From assembly GCA_029204225.1 (NCBI GenBank), contig CM055100.1, forward strand, positions 12,425,040 to 12,489,039: DNA of 64,000 bases, written 5' to 3'. Below the pieces are notes generated by a model, which saw only the letters and a program-made list of their open reading frames with translations, made no database searches and had not been told where the DNA came from. The position numbers were made by a program, and so were the translations under genes. The stretch comes from Diphasiastrum complanatum (lineage: Eukaryota; Streptophyta; Lycopodiopsida; Lycopodiales; Lycopodiaceae). Every line of letters begins with the position of its first letter. Position 1 is the stretch's first letter. Shown here in pieces: positions 1 through 10,672 of this stretch.

Positions 1-362
1 GGTTGTCCCACACTCTACAAGAGCCATTTCCTTAACATTTGAGGCTCTTTGGAAAAAGCGAAAAATGCAAAACTGTGATTTTACACGAGAATTCTGTCAA
101 GCAAAAAATGCGAAAAAGGAGAAGCTGCATTTTTCAAGGGGATTCCTGACTGATGAAAAAGGAGACACTATTGTAAACTCCGTGTAATTCTACAGACTGT
201 GTAAAAACACTTGTAATTATGCAGGTGTAAACACATGGGAAAATCTGTGGAACTGGATTAACAATGGATAAAGATTGAAACTAATTAGACGATTGGTACG
301 AAGGAGAATAATCCAACATAACAGAGGTAACAGAGGCGCGGCGCAAGTGAGATTGTGATGGG
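1..362. other. Unassigned AT-rich sequence, no gene seen
   Basis: I see no open frame with recognisable similarity, no terminal repeats and no RNA gene in this stretch. It borders the minisatellite that starts near 363 and may belong to the same repeat. Confidence 0.4.
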
Positions 363-590
363 TGGACTTGGTCGAGGTGGTGAAGGATGGACATGGTTGA
401 GGTGGTGAAGAGAGGACGCGTTGAGAAGTGAAGAAAGGACATGGTTGAGAAGTGAAGACAAGACGCGTTTGAGATGATGAAGATAGGACACGGTTGAGAA
501 GTGAAGAAAGAACGCAGTTGAGATAATGACGGGGGAACGTAGTCGAGAAGGTGAATGAGATGATGCGGTTGAGGAGGTGGAGTAACTTGG
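363..590. repeat. Degenerate ~24-bp minisatellite, about nine units
   Basis: Tandem units of 23-26 bp follow the pattern GGACatGGTTGAGaaGtGAAGA, with alternating 'ggacatggttgag' and 'gacgcgttgag' variants and 'gaagtgaagaaa' spacers. Because the unit lacks stops on the minus strand, the array produces long Ser/Leu/Pro-rich frames there. I treat those frames as artefacts of the repeat, not as proteins. Confidence 0.75.
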
Positions 591-975
591 TCAAAATAGA
601 ACTGAGAATGTGTAGAAAGTGGAGGTGTATGAAAATGGTGTGTGGGTAAGGATAGAAATCGATGGAGTGAGGTTGGATTTGGAGAGGAGATAGTGTGAGG
701 TAGAATGGCTCTAAAAGACAAGTATGTCTAGATGTCGGTGAAGTATGGAAAGGTTGCAAAGATGGAAACGATGGATGACTGTGGAAACAGAATGTGCAGG
801 TGGTGAAGAAAAGTTTGTAGAGGCGGAATGGATTATCTGTGGTGAGAGGTGTAAAAGTCTGCAAAATAGGAACAATAATGGATCCTTAAGTGATCCACAA
901 GAGGGATTGGATGTTAGATACAATTGATCTATCAATCAACACAAGATTTAGATCAATCTAGATCAATTCTAGGCA
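591..975. other. Unassigned sequence between minisatellite and LTR
   Basis: The G- and A-rich strand bias of the minisatellite persists to about 870. The rest is AT-rich, with repeated 'gatctagatcaat'-like words near 925-975. No gene or RNA is recognisable. Confidence 0.35.
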
Positions 976-1659
976 TGAAAATCTAACAAGAACAATTATT
1001 AATGAAGATAAATGTACTTGCTGGTTTCACACGTGTGAAAATCTGTCAAAGTACGGACTCCAACCTAAAAACAAAGTAAACTATGATAGAACCTCAAATC
1101 ATCCAAAACAAATGAAGATAGATGGAGAGATTGACACGAAATTGTTTCCAAAATCAAGGTTGATGTTTTTTTTTTAATTATGGCCAAATATGCCTCTATA
1201 TATACATTTCTTGGAGCTCGAGGTATTGATGATGCATCAGATCTCACACGTGTGAGGATGCTTTGTCATATTGGGAATCATCATGCAAAATTGACACTTG
1301 GATCAAACTTTCTATTTTGAGCACTTTTGGTCCAATCTCCTACTATATGGAGATCTAATTGAAAACCTTCTAGAAGTCAAAACTCGCCTACTTCATCTTA
1401 TTCCACACGTGTGAGCTGTCCTCTACACATGGGATGTGACACCTGACCTAAGGATGTGGCTCATGCAATCAATAGATTGATGTCATGTGCCATATGACTA
1501 GAAAACTAGTTTTTGGCCTTTTTAGCCACTAGAACTTGAATATGATTATGGTACATGACAAGTACACTAATTTCACATGTGGGAACAGACTCCACACATG
1601 TGTAATCATCCTATATACATGGATTTGGCCTTGACCAAGCATAATTTTTGCATTTTTCA
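976..1659 (-). repeat. 3' LTR of a minus-strand copia element (J)
   Basis: Read on the minus strand, this starts TGAAAAATG directly after a GAGGAGTG polypurine tract and ends GATTTTCA, giving short inverted ends. Its length, about 684 bp, is close to the 682-bp LTRs of elements A and C. It contains a minus-strand TATA box (TATATATAG near 1199-1206) and three CACACGTGTG palindromes (1026-1039, 1243-1256, 1404-1413). It lies immediately 3' of a copia RNase H fragment, as expected for a 3' LTR. The outer end is chosen from the inverted termini only, because no partner LTR is in the window. Confidence 0.55.
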
Positions 1660-1673
1660 CACTCCTCAAAAAT

Positions 1674-2057
1674 CTAGCTTGGTAAATCTAGCATATATCT
1701 ATCTATAACTCTAAGAGCCAATCTTAATTTTACAACTGGATCTTTAGGCAATGCCTTGGTGAGTGTATCAGCAATGCAATCTGATGACGAAACATGAATA
1801 AGCTTGATCTCCTTTGCTTGCACTTTCTCCCTCATGAAATGATGTGAAATCTCAGTGTGCTTTGTTCGAGCATGGAAGATTGGTTTGTTTACAAGTTGTT
1901 GAGCTGCCTGATTGTCACAATATATGCATGGAATGTCTTCATTCTTGATCACATGAAGCTCCTCCAAAAGCCCTTTAAGCCAAAGAACCTCCTTTGTTGT
2001 TGTTGTCATAGCTTTACTCTTTGATAGCTTTACCCAAGTAACAATGACCCAAAACAT
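1674..2057 (-). pseudogene. Copia RNase H fragment (element J)
   Basis: This 127-codon frame matches the C-terminal end of a Ty1/copia polyprotein, the RNase H domain. Visible landmarks are TTTKEVLWLKGLL, the YCDNQAA block, the NPIFHARTKH-like block (here NKPIFHARTKHTEI) and the closing ADTLTKAL motif. The frame is truncated upstream: the usual EAEYKAL core is replaced by an apparent internal deletion at about 2010-2025, and no RT precedes it. It is followed on its own strand by a polypurine tract and an LTR, so it is the remaining 3' end of an otherwise lost element. Confidence 0.85.
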
Positions 2058-3300
2058 CTTTTCGAAGCAAAAGGGGTTACCACTTCAAGTCCAATCACAA
2101 CTAAAGCAGGACACTTTTCATGAAAGGCTTGAAGAGTGAAAACTTGGCATTGTGAAGGGAAAGCTTGGAGGGATGCCTATAAAGAGGAGAGGCTCCCTTT
2201 GCATTAAGAGAGAGAATGCATGAACGTGAGAAAATGGTATAAACGTTGAAGGAACAAGGAGTTGATGATAGTTTTAGTTGAGTGAGTGAGATAGATAATC
2301 CACGGGAGAGAATTCATGAACGTGAGAAAAAGTGGGAGAGTGGAGAAAATGTGAAAGGGTGAAGGAGTGAAGATTTTGCTTTGTAGGTTGAATGAGAGGA
2401 TGTTACGTGAGGGAATTCTTGTGAGAAGATGAGAGGAGGTACACTAGGAGGAAGAGGTTCTTTAGTATTAACAATGTTGAATGAGTGGGATGTCTGTGTA
2501 AGCATGAGATTTTTGAGACCGTGAGCATCCAAGAAGACTGGTAGCTTGAGTTGGAGTGTGTACAGGAATGCGGTTTGAGCATTAGACCGTTATGATTATG
2601 AGAAATGAAGGGAAGATGGACTTTGCTATGCATCGCATTTTGTTTTCCCATCTGATCTCTCCACCTCCAGTTTACCAATGAGATGGAAGCACACTAATGG
2701 TTGTCGTTAGTACTACTATCTGCATTGCGTTCTACTGAGCATAACTTTGTGTTATAGCTATCTACACTGTGCCAGTTCTCTCTTGGTGTGTAACTCAAAT
2801 TCCTCATTGATCAAGACCAAGTTTACGTTGTGAGCAAGAAAGAATCTGGTTGAGTTCCCCATCTGCTGTCAGAGCTGCAGGCTGAATGTATTACTGATGA
2901 TTGTTCTTTTACAAATTTGCAGAATCTTGTATATGATAGAATGTCAAAAATCATAAAAGGATGCACCTGACCATTCTTGCTTGGGTCTGTCCCGGGTATG
3001 ACAGATGAACGACCTATGAATTTTTGGTTGCCCTGCCAAAAATATCCTAGGTAGAAATCATAAAGGCCTGTGTTATCTGATCTGAATGTGTCCATGCTGG
3101 TCTATCCCTCACAGCTCTGTTTCCTGTCAAAATATTGAAAAATCTATCTAATGTTGTGAGTATGGGTCCTAAAAATGCCAAAGATGAATTGAGCTCTTTT
3201 GGCTTAGTAAAGACCCATCTTAGAATAAAATATTCAAGGTAGGTAGAAGTAGAAACTCGAGCTACCATAGGAATTGCCATTTGTACTTTACATGCCAAAT
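2058..3300. other. Unassigned repeat-derived sequence
   Basis: No coding similarity is recognised. Between 2200 and 2400 the motif 'catgaacgtgagaaa' occurs twice in a purine-rich stretch. Around 3240 the phrase 'gtagaaactcgagctac' is the same word found inside the LTRs of elements E and H, so part of this region is probably an old LTR fragment. Confidence 0.35.
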
Positions 3301-3309
3301 TTAATGCAT

Positions 3310-3930
3310 GAAAAGACTAGGTGGCACAATTAGACATAGTGAGGTGGTTGTGGATTGTAGAGTGGATTAGATTTGCTGCTTTCCTAGAGTGGATTAGTTT
3401 CTTTTCTTGTTTGTGGATTAATGTTGGAACTAGCATTCAAGTAAACTAAATAGGCTGGATCTGTGGTATAAATCTGCATATTCTCTGACAATCTAGTTCT
3501 TGATGTTCTTGGGATGTCCAAGAATCAAAAGACTGGCTGGTTTCTTAATTCTTGGACTTCTAACATGCTGTAGATTAGTTCTTGTTTCTTGTTTTGTCAA
3601 TTTATGCAAGTGTAGCTCAGTTTAGTAATACTTAGGATCTGATTCAATTCATTTTAAGAGTAGGTAGCTATAGACTCTGTTGAATGTTCATTTGGGCTAC
3701 ACTTTGATCTATGAATGAGTGTTCTTGGCTTGCATCTCTGTTAGAATGTAAGTGCATTCAAGAGAGTTCGACTCTGAGTAGTCCTCTGACAGGCAGGACA
3801 AAAATATATTACAATGACAATCTATTCCCTTCTGTCTGGTTTGGCATTGCAAGATCAAGAAGACTTCTAATGAATGCAATGAAGCCTAGTAACAGGCAAA
3901 ATACCAAGCCATAGAAGTTGTAAGCAAGGA
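3310..3930 (-). repeat. Probable gypsy LTR remnant
   Basis: This stretch lies directly 3' of a truncated minus-strand gypsy RT. Its 3475-3600 section resembles the reverse complement of about 44390-44530, sharing 'ttcttgggatgtccaagaatc'-type words, 'cattctctgacaatc' and a run of 'ttcttgtttcttg'. The similarity is by eye and imperfect, and I could not define ends or a target duplication. Confidence 0.3.
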
Positions 3931-4708
3931 TCAAAAGAACCGTAGTAAATAGATCCTCTGAACCTTTGGATCTGTAAACATTTGTGTAAACAGGGACGTT
4001 ACATAAGCCAAAAGGCATGACGTTATAAACCTAAATCCCATTTTCTGTTGCAAAGGCTGTCTTGTGTCTATCTTCAGGGCTATTTGGATTAGGAAATAGC
4101 CACTGAAACCGTCTAGAAAGCTGAAAGCTTCAGCTCTTGCCATTTTCTCAAGGATTTGCGTAGTTAAGGGTAAGGGAAAATGGTCTTTTTTCATAACCAC
4201 ATTAAGATTTTTTAAATCGACGCAGATACAAAGCTTGTCGGTTCTCTTGGATATGATCACAATTGGTGATACCCAATCAGTATGTTGGACTTCATAGATG
4301 AATCCAGCATCCAACAGTTTTTTTAATATCTTTATCGATCCGCTCGCGATAAACAATGTTCTCCTCTAGAGGAATCGTATGGACTGTTATTTTAAGCAGG
4401 GCCCTTTTTATCTCAGTGTAATTCCACGCAAATACATCTCTGTATTTATGGAGTAAGGTCTCTAGATCAAAAATTTGACCTGGTGTAAGATGGGCTCCGA
4501 TGTGAACAATGCCATCCACATCCTCATCAGGATCTTTAAGGTTTAACGAGACTGTTTTAGCGGGTCCTTCAAAGGAGTGGGAACTTTGTGTGGGTTCCCG
4601 ATGTGGCTGTGATAACTGGATAACAACATCATCCAGTGTGAAGTCTTTAAGCTTTTGTGGGATATCAAAAGGTGGTTCCACAAAGTTTTTGGAAACTTTG
4701 GGAATCAT
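3931..4708 (-). pseudogene. Ty3/gypsy reverse transcriptase fragment (G1)
   Basis: Two overlapping frames cover the N-terminal half of a gypsy RT. The upstream piece (4292-4708) carries the spacer before RT, with the FAWNYTEI block typical of plant gypsy polyproteins and the conserved substrate-entry region. The downstream piece (3931-4356) carries VQHTDWVSPIVIISKR, CVDLKNLN and FSFLDGFSGY, corresponding to RT blocks 1-4. The second piece reads C-V-D-L-K-N-L-N where most elements have CVDYRxLN. A frameshift near 4320 joins the two pieces. The catalytic YxDD block and everything after it is missing, so the fragment is dead. Confidence 0.85.
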
Positions 4709-4819
4709 TTGCGTTGAGGCACTACCGGAAGTGGAAGTTCGGTCAGATTGTTTGGTTTTTGTCTATTTAGACAAGGGCTTAATCGACTGCTTAAGCTTTT
4801 CATGCATCTGTTTTTGATG

Positions 4820-5430
4820 CTCGGTTAATTTTGTATCAATAATTTTAATTTTTTGTAACTGAGGTTTTTGAGGTTATTGAGAGGGCGATGGTGTTGCCTT
4901 GTTTATCATGTCGTCATCTATTGTATCTCAAACTTCGTCTGGATACACGTGCCATTTGTATACTTTGGGCTTGGGCCTATATGTTTGTGTGTTGGGTAAT
5001 TTGGAGATCATTTGCACATGAGCCAAAGGCCCTGGAGATTTGATCTATTGTGGGATCGATTTCGGTGGATAACGTTTATTATCTAGATAAAAGAGTACAT
5101 GTTCATCCATCATTTCAACATCATTTATGGAAAGAATACCTTCTTCCAAAACATGGGCGGTAGAGATGCTAGGTTCTCTTGGGAACCAAGCTATAGGAAT
5201 AGGGTCAGTCATCATAAGCTGAATGATGGGTGTATCAATATTTGTAGAAGATGGTAGGATATGCACATCCTCTACAGCGGTTTCGATATGACATTTGTTG
5301 GAAGTAACATTGTCCACAGTGGCCAGTGCTTGACCCCAATTTATTATGTCTGTTGATCTCGTATAGTGGCCTTTTGGTTGGATCGGGACACTATCTGATT
5401 TGTCATAAGTTGTTGATGACCAATCATCAT
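4820..5430 (-). pseudogene. Gypsy polyprotein linker region (G1)
   Basis: The minus strand carries a 90-codon frame (5045-5317) with acidic, poorly conserved sequence between the protease-like and RT parts of element G1. The sequence itself is not recognisable. I assign it from position and strand alone. Several stops and shifts separate it from its neighbours. Confidence 0.4.
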
Positions 5431-5445
5431 AAACTTTAGTGGGCT

Positions 5446-5913
5446 TTACATGGCCAGTTGAGTCAACAAAACAGTGACTCGTTTGTCGTTATTGTCAAAG
5501 GTAATTTTGCTATGCTTCCAATCTTGGACAACGCCTGCCATCTGTAGCCAAGGTGTGCCGAGAAGGAGTTTATATGTATTTGCATCATTTGGTAAATTAA
5601 GAATGATGTAATCTATGGTAAATTTGACACCTGCAATACGTACTGGTATATTTGATAAGTGACCTGCAGCGTCTATGACTCGTTGATCATCCATGCGAAG
5701 TTTGTAGCATGGCTGATCGAGAGTATAAAATCCCCATGACTTTGCCAATATATAGTAGAGAGTCTTCTTGGACCGCCCCTGGTGGATCAGGTAGCCCGTG
5801 ATGTCTTCCATGAAATTAATGCGGTTTAGTTTCTTCAAGTCCTTGGGTGTGTGAAGGGAGTTGTGGACTCCTGTCAGCCAGTCTTGGTCGACCCACGCTT
5901 GGAATTTGCGCAT
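5446..5913 (-). pseudogene. Gypsy aspartic-protease region (G1)
   Basis: A 155-codon frame ends in the block TYKLLLGTPWLQMAGVVQDW, the C-terminal half of the retropepsin-like domain common in plant gypsy elements (LLGRPWLxxxxAVxSxxxxxxKF). The catalytic DSG triad would lie upstream but is not present in this frame. It shares this layout with 7287-7553, showing that two related gypsy copies are side by side. The order with respect to the RT at 3931-4708 is correct for one element. Confidence 0.75.
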
Positions 5914-6266
5914 CCAGAGATTGCCAAAGAATGTAGTTCGATAATAGACTCAAGAGACTGGCAGCTGATCTTCGACTTTGTCGGAGGCTAGCGCCTTATT
6001 AGGATCAAAAAATATGGGGGGGAGAAAATTGCTCCACTTGGTTTCAATTCCCATTCCTTGGTTTTAAACATCTGGACCAGATCTCCGGAACAAAGATCCT
6101 TCTTTTGTAACCTGCGATTGTGCCATGCTTTGTGTCTTTCACAAAGCTAGTAAGCATGTCTCACAAAGCTTATGCAAAGCTTCATGGTGTAGTTGTACAG
6201 ATTTAGATTCATTAAGTCGTTGCGTTGTAGCAATCCTTAATGAAGGGACTAAAAACTCTACTGGCA
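5914..6266. other. Junction between two gypsy fragments
   Basis: No recognisable domain. The minus strand still has short gypsy-like frames interrupted by stops. This is probably residual gag/protease spacer of G1 abutting the integrase end of the next fragment. Confidence 0.35.
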
Positions 6267-6530
6267 TTACAACATCCTGCCATATACCAATTGGAAGGGT
6301 GTTTGATCAGTGATTCCTTTATATACTGTCCTGAATGCCCATAGAGCAGCATGCAACTTGTGTTCCCAATCTAATCTCCTAGCTTCAAATGTTTGCGTGA
6401 GCATGCTACACATGATCTTCTTGGATGATTCTGCTTGCCCATTACCACGAGGATAATAAGGCGTACTGGTTCTATGTATCACAAAGAATTCCTCCAATAG
6501 GACCTTGATGGTCTCATTGATGAAAGTCAA
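6267..6530 (-). pseudogene. Gypsy integrase C-terminal fragment
   Basis: The frame contains HRTSTPYYPRGNGQAESS, the region around the catalytic Glu of the DDE integrase core of Ty3/gypsy elements (STPYYPQxNGQAExxNK), followed by WxxxLxxALWAFRT and TPFQLVYG. Only the end of the core is present. A related piece lies on the same strand at 43484-44060, sharing the words encoding HQ-STPYYPRGN and the flanking 'ctccaataggaccttgatggt'. Confidence 0.85.
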
Positions 6531-8308
6531 GATTCGTCCTTCAGCATATTGATCTTAGCCCAATTGGTCATCCTTTGGTTTTTCATTATCTGAGTAGAAG
6601 ATGACATTGTATTCGAGTCCATTTTGATTGACTTCAAGGAATCCAACACCTTCTTTGTGTCTTTTTTTGTCATATTGGTGAATTCGTCCTTGTTGTCTTT
6701 CATCGCAACCGGTGTGACATTCGTCTCGTGGTTCCGAGTATCAACATCCGTTGTAGCTATAGCCTCTTCGGGTAGATCACTCCATTGGATCACCTGGTTG
6801 TAGCGTTGCTTCAACTGATTTTTCTTGTTCGCAGGTGCCCTTGGTGGATCTATCCTTGAGACTCTCACCATAGCAGACTTGCGATGGTTGGGCTGGTACT
6901 TTCTTGATTCTGTAACGATTTGGGTCCATGTGCTGTAGGACCTGCTTATCAGTCAACTCAATCTCCTAATTATAAGTTAGAGCATGTTGCCAAGGAACTA
7001 AATCACCGTCCATTGGGTTCTTAATAGGTTCCGCTAACAGCCATGCTACGTTTATCATATTCACTCCAAATGTGATTGGTGTGTCCTTTTTTTCACTTGG
7101 GTGAAGATGTGCTGGGTTCAGGATCTGATTCATATTGACATGCCCGACAGTCAATAGTTGCTAATGCATCCGTCCATCTCACGACATCCATCTCTGAATC
7201 ATAATGACCACCCTTGGCTGGCCTTGGGCGATCAATCGTGTGGTCTGTCGTGGATGATCCATCATCAGCTTTGGGTGCAATAGGTTTCATCGCCCATGTG
7301 GTACCTTTATAGCCTGCTCTCTGTTTTTAAAGGTGAGTTTTCCTGTAATCCAGTTGTGTACTACTTGCACAGTTCTCAACCACAGTCTTCCCAGTAAAAC
7401 ACGGTATGTAGTTGGAGATTCAGGTATATCCATTACTACAAAGGTGATCACGAATTGCATGCCTGCTATTTTTATAGGGATATTGGCAACCACATCCTTT
7501 GATATTACACAGGATTGATCCGCTAACTTGATGGCAAATCTTGCTGGCTTCAACCCCTGTAAATCTCACTTTTCATATAAAGTAGTGGAGATCAAATTGA
7601 CACCTGATCCTCCATCTACTATTGATGCCTCGTCCTCATATCTCTTGTGTTTGATTGGCAGGGTGATGTTGTGTTCCTCACTTTTCCATGCTGCCCCGAT
7701 GTGGAGGATGTTACTTGTTTTCTCATAACCCGTACAATATATGGGCTCAAGCGCTACTAGCTCCTCGTCCATTTCGGACCATTTAGCCAAAAGGCTTTTA
7801 GCTTGTGGCGCAATCCGCAGTAATTCTCCGAGAGGTAAACTAACACGGCTCGCCAGTAAGATTGTGAGCCTTTCAGTACGTGGTCCCTCTGGCTCCACCA
7901 TGTGAAAAGGTGGTTCATGATGATGCAACTGATCATTTTGATCAGTGCGCAATGGTGAGTCCGTTTGCGGTTCTCATTTGCCGTTAGCTGGAGGTTCCGT
8001 AGGATCGTCCGTTTCTTGCTCTTTCTCCTCCGCTTGTGCTCTCTGTACCCAGTGTCATATTTTCTGGTACTGTCTTATTTCTTCTCTCACATTCAGATAT
8101 GGCGCTGAAGTTGAGAGTTGGTCATCAGTGACTGATGGTGGTGGTGAGGGAGCCACTTGCTTCCTCTTCTGTGCTCATGTAACGGCTAACACAGGGGCAT
8201 GGAAATGTTGCCCTTCCGGTGGCATCTCTGCTAGAACTGTTGGCTGTTGTATTGCAATGAAGTTTAGTGGTGCACTGGTTTTTTCGAAATTATTGGAGAG
8301 TATTTTGC
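6531..8308 (-). pseudogene. Gypsy protease-region fragments (G2)
   Basis: Frames at 7566-7952, 7287-7553, 7093-7290 and 6527-6871 read in order on the minus strand. The first holds VDGGSGVNLIS, the retropepsin active site with DGGSG in place of DTGA/DSGA. The second continues with the flap/C-terminal half, ending YRVLLGRLWLRTVQVVHNW. The later ones are Lys/Asp-rich linker sequence without recognisable domain. Upstream sequence to about 8310 is probably gag but too degraded to say. Frameshifts separate all pieces, and RT is absent between this and the integrase scrap at 6267. Confidence 0.7.
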
Positions 8309-8385
8309 ATGATCAAAGCTTGATTCGATAAACTCTTCATACTGTCCACAACGAAGGAGAAATTATCGAGTCAAGCTTTGATCAT
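8309..8385. repeat. Inverted repeat, 23-bp arms
   Basis: Arms at 8309-8331 and 8363-8385 are reverse complements with a single mismatch (core 'gatcaaagcttga'), separated by a 31-bp spacer. It sits exactly where gypsy similarity ends and the region upstream of the H3-like gene begins, so it may mark a rearrangement or element border. Confidence 0.75.
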
Positions 8386-9015
8386 TCATATTATCTTCCA
8401 ATATCGGTTCAGCGCGTGAGAATATGCTCTCTAGTTTTCAAATTCAGTATATGCGCGCCAATTCGCTATTGGGTGAAATAATGGCCGTTGGAATTTTTTG
8501 AAATTATTATGATTGGATATAAACAAGGTCAGATATTTATAGCTTAACCTGTCAATTTCAACAATAAATTGTAGATGTGGCTAGACTTTTATAGAATTAA
8601 TTGTAGATGTGACCATACTTTTTTTTTTATTAATTGTGGTGGTTATTATTGACTAATTATTTTGAAGAAATATTGATATTTTATTTGATTTGATTGACAA
8701 GCCTCTGAATATCTCGAAGTAATCTGAGCCTCGGACATTCAAACTGCCATGTTTGCAATCATTTCGGATTTTCACTATATAAACAAACAAACGACGTTGA
8801 AATTTTTTTGCTTAAATTTTTTGTCGTTCTCTATATCCATATGATATCGATTCAGTGTGCTCGAAGCAAACTTCCTTCCATCAGTTTTTACTCGTGTGCA
8901 TGCATCCGCTACCAGCTACCGGTTAGGTCTATTTTAGGTGTCGGTTCGACGCGCTCGACCTGACCACTGAACCTGAGTTATCCTTCATCGTGTGCTGATC
9001 CGATATTGGATACTA
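8386..9015 (+). other. 5' flank of H3-like gene with repeated GATATCGGTTC motif
   Basis: AT-rich flank, no gene. It contains several copies of a word close to GATATCGGTTCgaCGCGC: 8400-8418, 8843-8862 and 8938-8956 in direct orientation, and 8994-9010 inverted. The same word recurs upstream of the second H3-like copy and in an intron of copy 1. A short repeat 'aattgtagatgtg' occurs at about 8567 and 8602. I cannot identify a TATA box with confidence. Confidence 0.5.
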
Positions 9016-9418
9016 ATGGCAGAAGCACGAGTCCACTATGATGGAATCCCAATCACAGGAGGGGGTCCGAGAAATGCATCACCACTGCCTCATCCAGCAC
9101 CAGCTCCTCCTAGGCCGAGGGGCAGAAGACGAGACCCACCTTGGCTCAAGGATATTGAAAGCTAAAGAAGACAAATAATCTTCTGATTTCGAAAGCTCAC
9201 ATACAAAGATCCATCAGATAGGTTACAAGAAATCTACCTACATATGTGAGATGGACTATAACGACAATCGAGGCGCTGCACAGTGCATATGAAGATTTCC
9301 AAGTGAATTTTTTTTCAGATACTGTTGTTGCAGCTATCCATGTCAAGAGGGCGACCATCATGCCCAAGAATTTCAACATTGTGTTCAGACACATATGACA
9401 AATTTGCGGAGTACTTTA
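9016..9418 (+). pseudogene. Histone H3-like domain, copy 1 (broken)
   Basis: An ATG at 9016 opens a Pro/Arg-rich N-terminus of about 40 codons without the ARTKQTAR start, ending PPWLKDIES. A frameshift around 9165-9180 and an internal TAG follow. Past these, the frame resumes with NLLISKAH, VRWTITTIEALHSAYEDF, AAIHVKRATIMPK and VFRHI. These correspond to the alpha-N/alpha-1, loop-1/alpha-2 and alpha-3 parts of histone H3 (LLIRKLPF, ALQEAxEAYLV, CAIHAKRVTIMPKD). Against copy 2 at 52746 the fold aligns without gaps. A tail frame (YDKFAEYF) continues until element D begins at 9419. The continuation of this gene is at 24103-24722, beyond the insertion. Family assignment is firm; function is unknown. 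Confidence 0.8.
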
Positions 9419-10069
9419 TGTGAGAGATTTCAACTAGTTTAGTCTAGTTTAGTCACATTTTGGTAAATTGTCAATAAGAGGCCAAAACTCATTTGAGACT
9501 TAGAGATAAACTTTTTGAAGTTATATTAGTTTAAAATACATTCAATAAACACTTTTTGAAAGTGTGGGAAATTCGGTAGTCGAGTTTGAGAGAGATTCAA
9601 ATTTGAACTTTGGGTACATTGAATCTAGACCCAGAAATAGTAGGGTTTACATTTTGGAGGGAAAGCCAAGTGGCCAAATAGGATTTGGAAACTCTATAAA
9701 AGTATGTAACTCGTGGAGATACACATCTTCTCTCTTCTATCTCTCATTTCATCATTATACATGGTTCTCTTTGGATTCTACTACTCATTGGTGCACTCTG
9801 TTGGTGATATCTTGCAATCTTGTGTGTAGAATGCTCGTACTTTGCTATTTTCAGTTCCACATGGTGAAACATAGTAGGGAACTGTAATTGTATGGACAAC
9901 AAACATATTTTACGTTTTGGTTCATGTTTGATCAGTATCTCTAAGAGTTTGCATCTCATTTTGTATGTAGATGCTGATTTTTCTACATTGGCAGGATTGT
10001 TGGTTTGCTCCTTATTGTAACCAAAGATTAGGGACATGGATTGGATCTTGAATGATCTGAAATCCTTCA
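9419..10069 (+). repeat. 5' LTR of element D
   Basis: Begins TGTGAGAGATTTC, identical to the start of the 3' LTR at 23617, and ends CCTTCA just before the primer-binding site. The LTR encodes a short spurious frame (9564-9887). A fragment of the same LTR family lies inverted at 43208-43483. Confidence 0.85.
9695..9701 (+). promoter_or_regulatory. TATA box in D 5' LTR
   Basis: TATAAAA within 'ctctataaaagtatg', about 280 bp into the LTR, the usual position for a U3 core promoter. The matching stretch is deleted from the 3' LTR, so only the 5' copy could have driven transcription. Confidence 0.6.
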
Positions 10070-10071
10070 TA

Positions 10072-10085
10072 TGGTATCAAAGCTC
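10072..10085 (+). other. Primer-binding site of D
   Basis: TGGTATCAAAGCTC, complementary to the 3' end of initiator Met tRNA with one change from the consensus TGGTATCAGAGC. It lies two bases after the LTR end. A leader of about 590 bp without a recognisable gene separates it from gag. Confidence 0.8.
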
Positions 10086-10672
10086 TTGTGTTTCAGGTTA
10101 TAAAAAGATCAGCCATCTTTAGCAGGGATTTGAAGGAGTTACCAATGCTAGATCATGCTAGATTGATCTCTACTCAAAAATCAGCATTTTTGCATGTGTA
10201 GAATTGATCTTTTGTAGGTCAAAACTCAATATAGGGTTATATACTTGATCAATTCTAATTTAACACTTGGATTACTGGATCTAGATGAATTTTGGTGCAT
10301 TAGGAAGGTCTCATTGGAGTCTACAAGAAGATATATCAAGTTTTTAGAAATTGCATGTAGAATTTGAGATATTCATTTTTTTGTGATTTTGTCAAAACCC
10401 TAATTCTGGTTGGATCTCTATTTTTTGAGGTTATTAAACTTTATTTGAGTGTGCTTCAATCTTAGGAAGTGGCAAGGATCATTAGATTGAGGATAGATCA
10501 TTGGTTGATCAAGATTTCACTATTCTATGTGTTGATTTTCTAGTTAGAAGTGCTAGAAGAGATTTGAGAGGTTCCATATCTTTGTGATATCTTCTTGAGT
10601 CCATTTGTTGACATTCAAGAGAGTGCTTTGTGCATTGGAACAGGTTGAAAGAGAAGATCAGGTCACTTCAAC

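Noticed and set aside
217-864. 215-codon minus-strand frame
   Set aside because: It overlaps the minisatellite; composition and periodicity explain the absence of stops, and no domain is visible.
9564-9887. 107-codon frame in the D LTR
   Set aside because: It lies wholly in LTR U3/R sequence, overlaps the promoter, and the homologous frame is broken in the 3' LTR.
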